Source: Prevotellaceae bacterium
GTDB lineage: Bacteria > Bacteroidota > Bacteroidia > Bacteroidales > Paludibacteraceae
NCBI GenBank assembly: GCA_031261165.1
Contig: JAISJU010000024.1
Location: forward strand, 1 to 36,138
DNA: 36,138 nt
Direction: 5' to 3'
The notes beneath the pieces were generated by a model, which ran no database searches, was not told the DNA's origin, and saw only the letters and a list, made by a program, of their open reading frames with translations. Below, in pieces: positions 6,505 to 15,381 of the stretch. Each line of letters begins with the position of its first letter. Positions within the stretch are counted from its first letter, which is position 1. A program made the translations under genes and the position numbers.

Positions 6505-8208
6505 TTATTTTGCATATTTCCGCCGTCTGACAATCACATTCCCCACCGCAAAGAGCATCAAAACGATTACCGGCAAGCCCACATTGACGGTTTGCAGCAG
6601 TTTTTTGTTTTCATTTACGGCGACTTTGTCCAGCAGGCGCAGTTTTATTTCGCGCGAGCGCAGGGCGAGCCAACCCTCGTCATCGGTGAGGTAGAGAATG
6701 GCGTTGAGGATAAAGTCGCGGTTGCCAAAGGTTTGGTTGGTGTATTTGTCAAAGCCGAGCGGCAGGGGGCGGAGGTTGTAGCCCGAGCCGCTCACATCGT
6801 TGCGGATAACATCGCCGTTGGCAACCACTATCATTCTGGTGTCTGCGCTTTCCGTTTTGGGCGTTCCGGCGTTCACAATTTCTTTTGGCGGCAGCCGACC
6901 GGCAAAAACCGATGGAAACTTCCCGCTCAACGCCACCGCCACAGGCAGGTATTGCTGATTGAAAAAATGGGGGTCGGCAGTCAGTTCCAACGCCTCCATT
7001 CCGATGCGCGTGGGCGTGGCAATGGCGCGTGAGTGCGGCGAGGTGGCAAGCAGAACTTCTTTGTCGATATTCTTGTCGTTGCCCACAAAATCAATGCTTG
7101 AGGCAAATTCGCCTCTTACCACATTGATGTTTTTTGTTACCACGTTGTAGGGCGAGGCGAGCAGCAGCGGCGCGTAATACCACGCCATCGGCTGATAGTC
7201 GTGCGCATCGCCCTCGCGGGCTTGGTCAACCGGTATCACGCTGCATTGCGCGTCCATCACCATATCCGCATTGATGCGCACGCCGTAGCGGAAAAGTTGG
7301 TCGTTCAGGTTAATGTCGTTCGGAATGGCGGGCGACATTCCGTAAGCCGCCAGCGTATCCATCGACACCCGCGCCCCATCGACAAGCCACAGCACGCGCC
7401 CGCCGTTCATAATGTAGTGGTCGAGAATGTATTTGTCGCTTTCCGAAAACTTTGCGAGCGGTTTTGCCACCACTACGGCTTTGTAGCCCGACAAAATATT
7501 GGGGTCGCTGCCGAGCGTTCCCCTGTCGATTTGGAAATAATGGCTCAACGCTTGCGTGATGTCGTAAGTGAGGATTTCGGGCAGTTCGCGGTGTCCTTCG
7601 AGGAGGGCAATTTTTTGCGTTTCGTGTATGGTCAGCGTGCGAATGGCATCGGTGAGTTCAAATTCGAGGTTTTCGATGGAGATGTTCAGGTTTTGCGTTC
7701 CATCGTTGCCCTGTATGTTTTTCAGCAGGCTGACGTTTGCCGTGTCCGTGCGCCCCGTTTCGGGGTTTTGGTAAATGATTTGCGCCCAGGGGAAAAGGGC
7801 TTTTTGCACCGTTTGCCCTTCGCCGTCTTTGTCGTGTACAATGGTGGCGCGAAGTCCCTGCCGTTCGAGCCTCTCGTAGTTAGCAAAACGCTCTTTGTTC
7901 GTTGCCGCCAGCGATGGATTGACAAAAGAATACGTCAGTTTTTTGCCCGCATACACGCGAAACTCGTCAAGCATTTCCACCGTTGCGCGTTTCAGCCGCA
8001 GGAAACCGGAGTTCATTTCACCGTCAAGATACACCACTATTTGCAACTCATTGTCCGTATTCCGCAGCAGTTCTTTGGTGTTATCCGCAAGGGTATATCG
8101 CCCCTCGCTCGTCAGGTCGAAACGGTAAAAGTAGTTTTGCGAGGCAATGTTTGCCCCGACTATCACCGCAATCACGGCAATCGTTATGATGATGTTTTTC
8201 TTTTTCAT
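6505..8208 (-). CDS. gldG: GldG, gliding/T9SS-associated ABC-type membrane component
   Basis: A 567-aa protein with an N-terminal transmembrane helix (KNIIITIAVIAVIVGANIAS, about 4-23), the family-typical YRFDLTSEGRYTLADNTKELL (about 28-48), a long periplasmic region, and a C-terminal helix (LLQTVNVGLPVIVLMLFAVGNVIV) ending in RRRKYAK. This matches GldG, which in gliding Bacteroidota acts with GldF and GldA as an ABC-type complex. GldF, which usually comes first, is not beside it: secDF is upstream. A -7 box TACTTTTG lies at 8238-8231, about 23 bases ahead of the ATG. Presence does not prove gliding, since many non-gliding species carry it. Confidence 0.85.
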   Translation of the reverse strand: MKKKNIIITIAVIAVIVGANIASQNYFYRFDLTSEGRYTLADNTKELLRNTDNELQIVVYLDGEMNSGFLRLKRATVEMLDEFRVYAGKKLTYSFVNPSLAATNKERFANYERLERQGLRATIVHDKDGEGQTVQKALFPWAQIIYQNPETGRTDTANVSLLKNIQGNDGTQNLNISIENLEFELTDAIRTLTIHETQKIALLEGHRELPEILTYDITQALSHYFQIDRGTLGSDPNILSGYKAVVVAKPLAKFSESDKYILDHYIMNGGRVLWLVDGARVSMDTLAAYGMSPAIPNDINLNDQLFRYGVRINADMVMDAQCSVIPVDQAREGDAHDYQPMAWYYAPLLLASPYNVVTKNINVVRGEFASSIDFVGNDKNIDKEVLLATSPHSRAIATPTRIGMEALELTADPHFFNQQYLPVAVALSGKFPSVFAGRLPPKEIVNAGTPKTESADTRMIVVANGDVIRNDVSGSGYNLRPLPLGFDKYTNQTFGNRDFILNAILYLTDDEGWLALRSREIKLRLLDKVAVNENKKLLQTVNVGLPVIVLMLFAVGNVIVRRRKYAK

Positions 8209-8230
8209 TCTCTTGGTTGATTTTGACTTG

Positions 8231-8238
8231 CAAAAGTA
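8231..8238 (-). promoter_or_regulatory. -7 box of gldG
   Basis: TACTTTTG on the minus strand (CAAAAGTA on plus), 23 bases upstream of the start. Confidence 0.55.
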
Positions 8239-8314
8239 CGAAAAATTAATATTACTTGTTGTTTTTCATTGATAAAATGATTTAAGCAGATAATTACAAA
8301 ATATATTTTTCTGT

Positions 8315-8406
8315 CTTCGTGTTTCTTCGTGTCTTCTTCGTGTATCTTCGTGTGATGAATATTGTTACACGAAGATACACGAAGTTTTGCACGAAGAAAC
8401 ACGAAG
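8315..8406. repeat. Long palindrome of iterated CTTCGTGT words
   Basis: The left arm 8315-8353 and right arm 8367-8406 are nearly complementary over about 39 bases and consist of CTTCGTGT-like words. It lies between gldG and the secDF terminator. The ORF at 8205-8402 is an artefact of it. Confidence 0.8.
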
Positions 8407-8411
8407 TTTAT

Positions 8412-8451
8412 AAAAAAAGAGGCTATCCCCCAAAGGAACAGCCTCTTTTTT
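8412..8451 (-). terminator. Terminator of secDF
   Basis: AAAAAAGAGGCT and AGCCTCTTTTTT pair around a 15-base loop, so the hairpin has T runs on both strands. It lies 12 bases after the secDF stop. Confidence 0.8.
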
Positions 8452-8463
8452 CATTTATATTTT

Positions 8464-11400
8464 TTATTTTTTCAATGCCGCTTTCTTTTCCGCGCGTTTT
8501 GCTTGCCATCTTTGAATATCGTAAGCCAGCGGCGTTGCCACAAACAGCGTGGAGTACGCGCCTGAGGCGATACCGATAAACAATGCAAAGATAAATCCGC
8601 GTATCACATCACCGCCGAAGAAGAAGATGATAATCAACACAAGCAGCGTGCTGAACGTGGTACTGAACGTGCGGCTCAACGTAACATTGAGCGATTCGTT
8701 AATTACCTCGTACTTGTCGCGTTTCGGATACAAGCCCACAAGTTCGCGGATACGGTCGAAGATAACCACCGTATCGTTGATGGAGTAACCGATAACCGTA
8801 AGGATTGCCGCGATAAAGTCCTGCCCGACTTCCATTGAGAACGGCATTATCCTGTAAAGCAGCGAATAAGCGCAAACAATCAAGATGGCATCGTTTACCA
8901 AAGAGGCTATCGCGCCCAAACTGAACGACACGTTGCGGAAACGGAACAGAATGTACAACCCGATGCCGATGATGGCAATGAATACCGCCCAATAAGCGGC
9001 TGTGGTAATATCGTTTGCGATTGAAGGACCTACTTTTTGCGAACTTTGAATGCCGAGCGTGGTTTCCGTTTTTTCGGATAATTGCGGGTTTCCGCCGAAA
9101 TCAACCGTGTAGCCGCCGATAAATTGCTCTTCGGTTACTTTGTCGTTGCCGGTAAAGGGTTTCAAGCCGTTGAACAACAGTTTTTCAATTTCGCCGTCAA
9201 CTGTTTCCGAGTTGTCCGCAATTTTGTAGTTAGTCGAGATGCGTACCTGGTTGTCATCGCCGATGGTAGTAACATTTATCGTAGTTTCTTCGCCGAATGT
9301 TTCTTTCAATGCGCTTTGAATATCTACCGTGCTGACTGCTTTGTCGAAACGCACTTTATAGTTGCGCCCGCCGCTAAATTCAATACCTTCGTTCAAGCCA
9401 AAAGTAAAGAGCGAAACAATAGTTACAATTGCCAAAGCGATGGTAATGCCGTAGGTATATTTGCGGATACCCAAGAAATCGAATTTTGTGCCTTGGAACC
9501 AGTTTTTGGTAATTTTAGTGGTAAAGGGTACATCTTTTAATTGGTCTTTGTCTGCCATTCGAGCCAAAATAATGCGAGTAACGAACACAGCGGTAAATAC
9601 CGAAGTGAGGATACCGATAATTAATGTAGTGGCAAAACCTTTGATGGGACCTGTGCCGAAGAAAGCAAGAATAACACCGACCAGCAGGGTAGTAATGTTA
9701 CCGTCTAAGATGGCTGAGAATGCGTTTCTAAATCCGTCATCTACCGCCTTTTTAGGATTCTTGCCCAAGCGCAATTCCTCTCGGATACGCTCGTAAATAA
9801 GCACGTTGGCATCAACCGCCATACCCATTGTAAGCACGATACCCGCGATACCCGGCAGTGTCAGCGTTGCCCGCCAAGCCACCAGAATGCCGACTAAGAA
9901 GAAAAGGTTGGCAAGCAGTGCAAAGTCGGCTACAAGACCCGGTTTTGCGCCGTAGTAGAATATCAGGTAGAACATCACCAGCACAAAAGCAAGAATAAAC
10001 GAAGTCATACCGCTGTTGATAGCCTCTTCGCCGAGCGAAGGACCTACAACGTCTTCCTGCACGATGCGTGCCGGCGCGGGCATTGCACCCGATTTCAGCA
10101 CGTTAGCCAAGTCTTTTGCCTCTTCTTGCGTGAAGTGTCCGGTAATTTGCGAACGTCCGCCCGAGATTTCCGTATTAACGGTCGGATAAGAATATACATA
10201 GTCGTCAAGCACGATGGCTACGGACTTTCCGATGTTTTCGCGTGTTACTCGCGCCCAATTGGTAGCGCCTTCGGCGTTCATCGTCATACTTACTTCCGAT
10301 GATGCGCCGTGCTGGCTGAAATCTGCCGAAGCATCGGTAATCACGCTACCGTTAAGTTTCGGTGCCCTGCCTTTGATGGCAATGAGCGCGTAAATATTGG
10401 TTTTGCTATCAACAGGTTTTACTGTCCAACGCAAGCGCAAATCGGGCGGCAAAGCCTCTTTTACCGCTCTTAATGCAAAATATTGATTTACTTTTGAGGT
10501 GTCGCTCGCCAAAACGTAGCCGACAATAGGACCTGCGCCCGATTGCGAAATTTGCAATACGGCAAAGAGCGGATTGTTTTTAACCCAGTTTTCGCGTTCT
10601 TTCTCGCCGAGTGCATCTTGTTTCAATGTGTCAGCCTTTGCTGCCTGTGCCAAGAGGTCGTTTTCGGCAGGTTTGGCGGCGGTTGTGTCGGCTTTTGCAG
10701 TAACAGCAGTTGTGTCCGCTTTCGTTTTGTTTTCTTGCAGATTGCGGATAATATTGTTGGCTGTTACGATACCATTGTATATCTCGGCAAAGTTATAAGT
10801 TTCGTAAAATTCGAGGTTAGCCGTTCCCTGCAAGAGTTTGCGCACGCGTTCGCGTTCTTTCACGCCCGGCAGTTCCACCAAAATGCGTCCGCTGTTTTCG
10901 AGGCGTTGAATGTTGGGTTGCACCACGCCGAAACGGTCGATACGCGAGCGAAGCACGTTGAACGAGTTCTGAATAGCACTGTCGGCTGCATCGCGCAACA
11001 CCTTCATTACTTCCGCATTGGAAGAACTCGGTTTGATTTTGTCTTGCAACTCGAATGTGCTGAAAAACGAAGACAGACGCCCATTCGGGTCGATTTTTAG
11101 AAATTCCTGCTCAAAGAGCGTCAGAAAATCCTTTTGGCTCGTGTGTTGTGCCGTTTGCGCATTGGCGATGGCTTTGTTGAACGTGGGGTCGGGGTTGTTG
11201 CCCGAGAGCGAGCGAAGAATGTCCGCCACCGAGATTTCGAGCGTTACGTTCATACCGCCTTTGAGGTCAAGCCCCAAACTGATTTCGCGTTCGCTGCATT
11301 CCTTGTAGGTGTAGCCCGCGTGCAGAAATCTTAAAAACTTGTTTGTACCCGTGTATTCGTCCATAAAACCGGGCAATCCCCAAACTTTTACGCCCGAAAT

Positions 11401-11571
11401 AGAGTCCAAATACTTGGTTTCTAACGCCTGGTCGATTTTCCCGTCAGCCGTAGTGGCGTATTTCTCGGCTTTCCCGTTCTGGTAACGTGTAACGAAACTG
11501 AACGAGAGATAGAATAAGCATATTATGCCCAATGTGATGGCAAAAAACTTAACAAATCCTTTGTGTTGCAT
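8464..11571 (-). CDS. secDF: SecDF fused protein translocase subunit
   Basis: A 1035-aa RND-family protein in which SecD and SecF are joined, as is usual in Bacteroidota. The SecD half has the N-terminal helix (8-28), LGLDLKGGMNVTLEI (99-113), periplasmic P1 domains, and the membrane block with the proton-path motif GMAVDANVLIYERIREEL. The SecF half starts at about 690 and has EGIEFSGGRNYKVRF and GYSINDTVVIFDRIRELV. It uses the proton gradient to pull proteins through SecYEG at the inner membrane. A segment rich in Ala/Thr/Asp (about 295-325, KADTTAVTAKADTTAAKPAEND) looks like a low-complexity linker inside the P1 region. It is transcribed alone, with its own promoter and terminator. Confidence 0.95.
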   Translation of the reverse strand: MQHKGFVKFFAITLGIICLFYLSFSFVTRYQNGKAEKYATTADGKIDQALETKYLDSISGVKVWGLPGFMDEYTGTNKFLRFLHAGYTYKECSEREISLGLDLKGGMNVTLEISVADILRSLSGNNPDPTFNKAIANAQTAQHTSQKDFLTLFEQEFLKIDPNGRLSSFFSTFELQDKIKPSSSNAEVMKVLRDAADSAIQNSFNVLRSRIDRFGVVQPNIQRLENSGRILVELPGVKERERVRKLLQGTANLEFYETYNFAEIYNGIVTANNIIRNLQENKTKADTTAVTAKADTTAAKPAENDLLAQAAKADTLKQDALGEKERENWVKNNPLFAVLQISQSGAGPIVGYVLASDTSKVNQYFALRAVKEALPPDLRLRWTVKPVDSKTNIYALIAIKGRAPKLNGSVITDASADFSQHGASSEVSMTMNAEGATNWARVTRENIGKSVAIVLDDYVYSYPTVNTEISGGRSQITGHFTQEEAKDLANVLKSGAMPAPARIVQEDVVGPSLGEEAINSGMTSFILAFVLVMFYLIFYYGAKPGLVADFALLANLFFLVGILVAWRATLTLPGIAGIVLTMGMAVDANVLIYERIREELRLGKNPKKAVDDGFRNAFSAILDGNITTLLVGVILAFFGTGPIKGFATTLIIGILTSVFTAVFVTRIILARMADKDQLKDVPFTTKITKNWFQGTKFDFLGIRKYTYGITIALAIVTIVSLFTFGLNEGIEFSGGRNYKVRFDKAVSTVDIQSALKETFGEETTINVTTIGDDNQVRISTNYKIADNSETVDGEIEKLLFNGLKPFTGNDKVTEEQFIGGYTVDFGGNPQLSEKTETTLGIQSSQKVGPSIANDITTAAYWAVFIAIIGIGLYILFRFRNVSFSLGAIASLVNDAILIVCAYSLLYRIMPFSMEVGQDFIAAILTVIGYSINDTVVIFDRIRELVGLYPKRDKYEVINESLNVTLSRTFSTTFSTLLVLIIIFFFGGDVIRGFIFALFIGIASGAYSTLFVATPLAYDIQRWQAKRAEKKAALKK

Positions 11572-11626
11572 TTTAGTAAGTTGTTTTTAATGAATATATT
11601 AAATGTTGTTTTTCAAAATTTGGCTG

Positions 11627-11634
11627 CAAAGGTA
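11627..11634 (-). promoter_or_regulatory. -7 box of secDF
   Basis: TACCTTTG on the minus strand followed by CAGCC, about 55 bases upstream of the ATG at 11571. Confidence 0.65.
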
Positions 11635-11772
11635 AGAAAAAATTATAATTTACCGTTTATAATTTGCCGTTTTTTTATTTTTGGGTGATATTTTTTCATT
11701 AACAACTTATTTTGTCCACTCCAATAATTAAGAAAAAAATGTAACACGTCTAATTGGTGCAAGTCTGCGACA

Positions 11773-11793
11773 TTGGGCAGAGTCTACGCCCAA
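11773..11793. repeat. Short palindrome downstream of the ChaN-like gene
   Basis: TTGGGC and GCCCAA flank a 9-base loop. There is no T run on the minus strand, so it is a weak terminator candidate at best. Confidence 0.35.
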
Positions 11794-11802
11794 CGGAGAT
11801 AG

Positions 11803-12924
11803 TCATTCATTGTTTTTAATTTCATCTTCATTTTTCCAACAATCACAAGGCGTTGCATTATAAAATTCTTGTTCCCGTTTCTTTACTCCGAAATTAACTC
11901 CATTAACATAGTAATTTAAAAGATTAGCAAGCCATTCATTATCCATTGAACAATATTTTAATTCTCTGCGTGGTTTCAGATAAATAGCACCATCATAATA
12001 ATTTTTTATTGAAAAATGAGGCAACAAACGAGGCGCAATAATGCCCTCGCAAATATAATCTTCTAAAAATGAAGAATTCAAATCAAATCCTATTCGATTA
12101 ATTCCTTGTTTTTCCAACAAATCTTCTAATGGTGTTGTGCATTTTCCTTCATTCCCATTAATAATAGGAAGCGGCACAAATACGATATTTGTTACTTTAT
12201 TCGGTAGTTTTTCGTATAAAATATTCCCCATTCTTATCATAAACTCGCCGGTTACATACTTGCCGTCACGCGGTATTGATTCATACTGATGAGCCTTTGT
12301 CAGTCCGTGATTTGCGCCACAATATACAACCGCTTTTGTATGTGATGCCAAATGATAATCCAATACCAATTTTGCCATCAGTGAATCGTAATCCGTATGC
12401 AAATACTCTTGTGGAACAGGTTTAATGTAAGTTTGAAAATAATTCTTAACGGCTTCTTGTTGCAACGAATCTAATCCATCATCAAGCCATCGTTCGATTT
12501 TAGTCGGTCGTGTTAATGCTAAAACTTTAATTTTTTCATTTTCTATGCCTATTTGTTGTTGTAGTTTCCATAACTCGTATAAAATATTTTCATTCGGTTT
12601 TCTAAGAAACATTGGAAATTGTCCTAAAATTACGTTTTGCAGCAAGACATCATATGTATCATTATAAATTAACGAGTCTGTTAAATCTTGCACATTGACA
12701 CACAGGAACTCAAAAGCAAAACACTTTACGCCGTTTTTATACAATTCCGGTATCATATCTGCAAAAAAGTTCATATCATCTGCTATCCAATGCGACTCGC
12801 CAAAAATGACGATGTCGTGTTTTTGGATTTTCTCAATAACATAGTCATCGGCATTTTTTGTTTTAAATGCAGAGAGGCTAATACTTATAACAATAAGCAA
12901 ACAAATTTTCAAAATAGATTTCAT
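11803..12924 (-). CDS. Secreted Tiki/EreA/ChaN-superfamily-like protein
   Basis: A 373-aa protein with a Sec signal peptide (KICLLIVISISLSAF, about 5-19). The mature part has two signatures of the haem-binding ChaN / erythromycin esterase / TIKI metalloprotease fold: IVIFGESHW (about 39-47), where Glu and His are the typical metal or catalytic pair, and VVYCGANHG (about 200-208) near the other active-site side. No full catalytic set can be proved by eye. The C-terminal part has a Cys-rich end (NATPCDCWKNED). The gene is noticeably AT-richer than its neighbours and stands alone, so acquisition by transfer is possible. Substrate unknown. Confidence 0.6.
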   Translation of the reverse strand: MKSILKICLLIVISISLSAFKTKNADDYVIEKIQKHDIVIFGESHWIADDMNFFADMIPELYKNGVKCFAFEFLCVNVQDLTDSLIYNDTYDVLLQNVILGQFPMFLRKPNENILYELWKLQQQIGIENEKIKVLALTRPTKIERWLDDGLDSLQQEAVKNYFQTYIKPVPQEYLHTDYDSLMAKLVLDYHLASHTKAVVYCGANHGLTKAHQYESIPRDGKYVTGEFMIRMGNILYEKLPNKVTNIVFVPLPIINGNEGKCTTPLEDLLEKQGINRIGFDLNSSFLEDYICEGIIAPRLLPHFSIKNYYDGAIYLKPRRELKYCSMDNEWLANLLNYYVNGVNFGVKKREQEFYNATPCDCWKNEDEIKNNE

Positions 12925-13006
12925 AATGTAGATTCTTTAATTGTAATACAATACTTTCCTACGGAATGCAACCTTGTAACTCGCTTAACTAATGTTTTCT
13001 ATAATC

Positions 13007-13831
13007 TTACAAAGTAATTCCGCTCTTAGCCAAAGCCTCCGCCTCTTCGGGGCGATAAGCGGTGAGGCGCATTAGCATTTCGTCAAAATCCACCTGGTGT
13101 GCATCAAATTCGGGACCATCAACACAGACAAACTTCGTTTTTCCGCCCACCGTTACGCGGCACGCGCCGCACATTCCCGTGCCATCTACCATTATCGTGT
13201 TGAGTGAGGCGAGGGTGGGAATGTCGTATTTCTTGGTCAGCAGCGACACGAATTTCATCATAATGGCGGGACCGATGGCTACGCACATATCTACTTTTTC
13301 GCGTTGGATAACGCTTTCTACGCCGTTAGTAACCAGACCTTTCGTGCCATACGAGCCGTCATCGGTCATAATGATGACTTCGTCTGAGAACTTGCGGATT
13401 TGTTCTTCGAGGATAATCAAATCTTTGGTGCGGGCGGCGAGTACGCTGACTACGCGGTTGCCTGCTTTTTTTAATGCCTCGATAATGGGCAGCATCGGAG
13501 CCGTGCCTACGCCGCCGGAGGCGCAAATCACCGTTCCGAAATTTTCAATATGCGTGGCTTTGCCCAAAGGACCGACAAGGTCTGTGATATAATCACCCAC
13601 GTTCAAGTCCGTGAGTTTGGCAGATGACACGCCGACACGTTGTACGACGAGGTCGATAGTACCTTTTTGCGGGTCGCTCGTGGCGATGGTCAGCGGAATG
13701 CGCTCGCCTTTTTCGCCCACTTTTACCAGCACGAAATGCCCTGCTTTACGCGAGCGTGCTATAAGCGGTGCCTCTACTTCCAATCGGAATACTTTGTCCG
13801 AAAATTTTTCTTTGGCTACAATTTTGTTCAT
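13007..13831 (-). CDS. NfnA/PyrK-like FAD-NAD(P)H and [2Fe-2S] binding subunit
   Basis: A 274-aa protein in three parts. The N-terminal flavin-binding barrel spans about 1-95, with GERIPLTIA as the FAD motif (RxYS/T-type). The NAD-binding lobe starts at ASGGVGTAPMLPI (about 109-121). The C-terminal cluster-binding segment is GTGMCGACRVTVGGKTKFVCVDGPEFDA (about 221-248), whose spacing of Cys residues binds the [2Fe-2S]. This is the alpha subunit of ferredoxin:NADP oxidoreductases (NfnAB, also annotated sulfide dehydrogenase SudB) and related to PyrK of dihydroorotate dehydrogenase. The usual partner, a GltD-like large subunit, is not in the window. It has its own promoter and stands alone. Confidence 0.8.
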   Translation of the reverse strand: MNKIVAKEKFSDKVFRLEVEAPLIARSRKAGHFVLVKVGEKGERIPLTIATSDPQKGTIDLVVQRVGVSSAKLTDLNVGDYITDLVGPLGKATHIENFGTVICASGGVGTAPMLPIIEALKKAGNRVVSVLAARTKDLIILEEQIRKFSDEVIIMTDDGSYGTKGLVTNGVESVIQREKVDMCVAIGPAIMMKFVSLLTKKYDIPTLASLNTIMVDGTGMCGACRVTVGGKTKFVCVDGPEFDAHQVDFDEMLMRLTAYRPEEAEALAKSGITL

Positions 13832-13871
13832 ATAATTCTGTTTTGATTGTCAAATTGATATTTAGAGAGCG

Positions 13872-13879
13872 CAAAAGTA
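13872..13879 (-). promoter_or_regulatory. -7 box of the NfnA-like gene
   Basis: TACTTTTG on the minus strand followed by CGCTCTC, about 40 bases upstream of the ATG. Confidence 0.6.
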
Positions 13880-13912
13880 TAAATTTTTTCTGAATTTTAT
13901 TTGTTTATGCCG

Positions 13913-14896
13913 TTATTTTTTTCTGTCTTTATTTTTTTGCATATTATCCCAATAGGCTTTTAAACTTTCGGGCGTGGTTTTCCATCGTTTGTGCAGCCAT
14001 ACCCATTGTGCGGGGGCGGAGAGTATCATTTCGCCGATGATGTCGTTGTGCCGTTGCGTACTCAGGCGTATGTCTTCGGCGGTGTTGCCGCTCACAATCA
14101 AAGGCTCTTCGGGGTATATTTTAAATGTATAAGTGTCGTCTGTGTTGCGGAAAGTTGCCATCGGTACGATTGCCGCGCCGGTGTCCATTGCGAGGCGTGC
14201 ACAGCCGAGCGGCGTGTATGCCTGCATTCCCAGAAAGTTGAGGAACTCGCCCCGCACGCGCTTTGAGTCCTGGTCTATCATTATGACCATACACTCGCCT
14301 TCGTTGAGGATTTCCACCAACTTTTGATAGACGTTATGCACGCGGCTGTAATTTTTCATTCCGCGTTTTTCGCGCATTTTTATCATCAGGCAGTTGAGTT
14401 CCGCATTTTTGATTTCGCGGCTCACTGCCGAAGTGCTGTAACCTAATATAGGCGGCATTATTGCCGAAAATTCCCATCCTGCCGTATGCGGCACGAGGCA
14501 AAGAACGCCCTTGCCTTTTTCGTAGGCTCGCCGCAAATGTTCTTCGCCTTCGATGCGGAAATATTTGAGGAACTGCTTGCGGGTGGTAAGGTTGGAAAAG
14601 ATAGCGTAGTCGGTAAAGGTTTTGCTCAGATTGACAAACACATCTTGCCCCATTCGGCGAATTTCTTTCGGCGATTTTTCGTTACCGAAAACCATTGTGA
14701 GTTGTTTCAAAATGGTTTTGCGCGAATTTTTGAAGAAGTTGAACACAAATTTTGCTAACACGCCGTGCCACCACAAAACGGCTTTTCGCGGAAACAGTTT
14801 GACGAAAAGAAAAAGGGAACGCAAAAAGAGGTACACAATCGTGTCGCGTACCGGTCTGATAATTTTTGTTTTAAATCTGCTTGCCATTTTTTTCAT
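13913..14896 (-). CDS. LpxL/HtrB-family lipid A acyltransferase
   Basis: A 327-aa protein with an N-terminal hydrophobic stretch (about 17-35) that would anchor it to the inner membrane, then the catalytic HTAGWE (about 136-141), an HX4E motif as in LpxL/HtrB and LpxM. The family block MIDQDSKRVRGEFLNFLGMQA (about 198-218) and GCARLAMDTGAAIVPM complete it. These enzymes transfer a secondary acyl chain to lipid A from acyl-ACP on the cytoplasmic side. Its start overlaps the stop of the upstream lipoprotein (ATGA, 14893-14896). An alternative start is the Met four codons in. It is the last gene of the SulP-lipoprotein operon. Confidence 0.85.
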   Translation of the reverse strand: MKKMASRFKTKIIRPVRDTIVYLFLRSLFLFVKLFPRKAVLWWHGVLAKFVFNFFKNSRKTILKQLTMVFGNEKSPKEIRRMGQDVFVNLSKTFTDYAIFSNLTTRKQFLKYFRIEGEEHLRRAYEKGKGVLCLVPHTAGWEFSAIMPPILGYSTSAVSREIKNAELNCLMIKMREKRGMKNYSRVHNVYQKLVEILNEGECMVIMIDQDSKRVRGEFLNFLGMQAYTPLGCARLAMDTGAAIVPMATFRNTDDTYTFKIYPEEPLIVSGNTAEDIRLSTQRHNDIIGEMILSAPAQWVWLHKRWKTTPESLKAYWDNMQKNKDRKK

Positions 14897-15351
14897 CTAT
14901 TTTTCACGGCAACTATATACCGCTCACCCTCAATAAAACCTTTGTTGAGTCCGGATTCATACACGCCATCAAGCAAAATTTTGATGAATATCGTATCGGC
15001 ATCTTTAAATCCGATTTCCCTTACATTTACGCCGGAAAAAATAACGTCTTCCATTTGAATGTCGCTTGTGTAGTTTGCCCGAAACTCACTGCCTGATGTG
15101 ATGTATTCGTGCTTCTCCACTCTGCCGGTGGAAGATGTAAATGTGGCGGTTATTTTACCGTTTGTCCCGGATATACGGAGGTCGCCGTGTCGGGTCTGGG
15201 TATATTCTTGCAGCACTTCGCCGCGCTGTATCTGTCTGATACTGCCGGTTTCGTCATAAGAATATTTTCCGGTAAACTGGTCGGTGTGATACTCGTCTTT
15301 ACAAGAAACTGCCAAGAGAGGCAACAATAAAAGCAAAAGTAATTTTTTCAT
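14893..15351 (-). CDS. Small lipoprotein
   Basis: 152 aa from the Met at 15351, chosen because MKKLLLLLLLPLLAVSC gives a clean lipoprotein signal (lipobox LAVSC, Cys 17). The track's start three codons earlier (MYN) is also possible. The mature part, about 135 aa, is rich in beta-prone, polar stretches (EYHTDQFTGKYSYDETGSIRQ...) with no recognised domain. It is coupled to the downstream acyltransferase by a 4-bp overlap and lies 30 bases after SulP, so it is a likely envelope protein of unknown function. Confidence 0.75.
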   Translation of the reverse strand: MKKLLLLLLLPLLAVSCKDEYHTDQFTGKYSYDETGSIRQIQRGEVLQEYTQTRHGDLRISGTNGKITATFTSSTGRVEKHEYITSGSEFRANYTSDIQMEDVIFSGVNVREIGFKDADTIFIKILLDGVYESGLNKGFIEGERYIVAVKNR

Positions 15352-15381
15352 ATTATACATTGTTTTTTAGGTTGAACATTC

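Noticed and set aside
8205-8402. 65-aa ORF downstream of secDF
   Set aside because: It is read from the CTTCGTGT palindrome and intergenic sequence.
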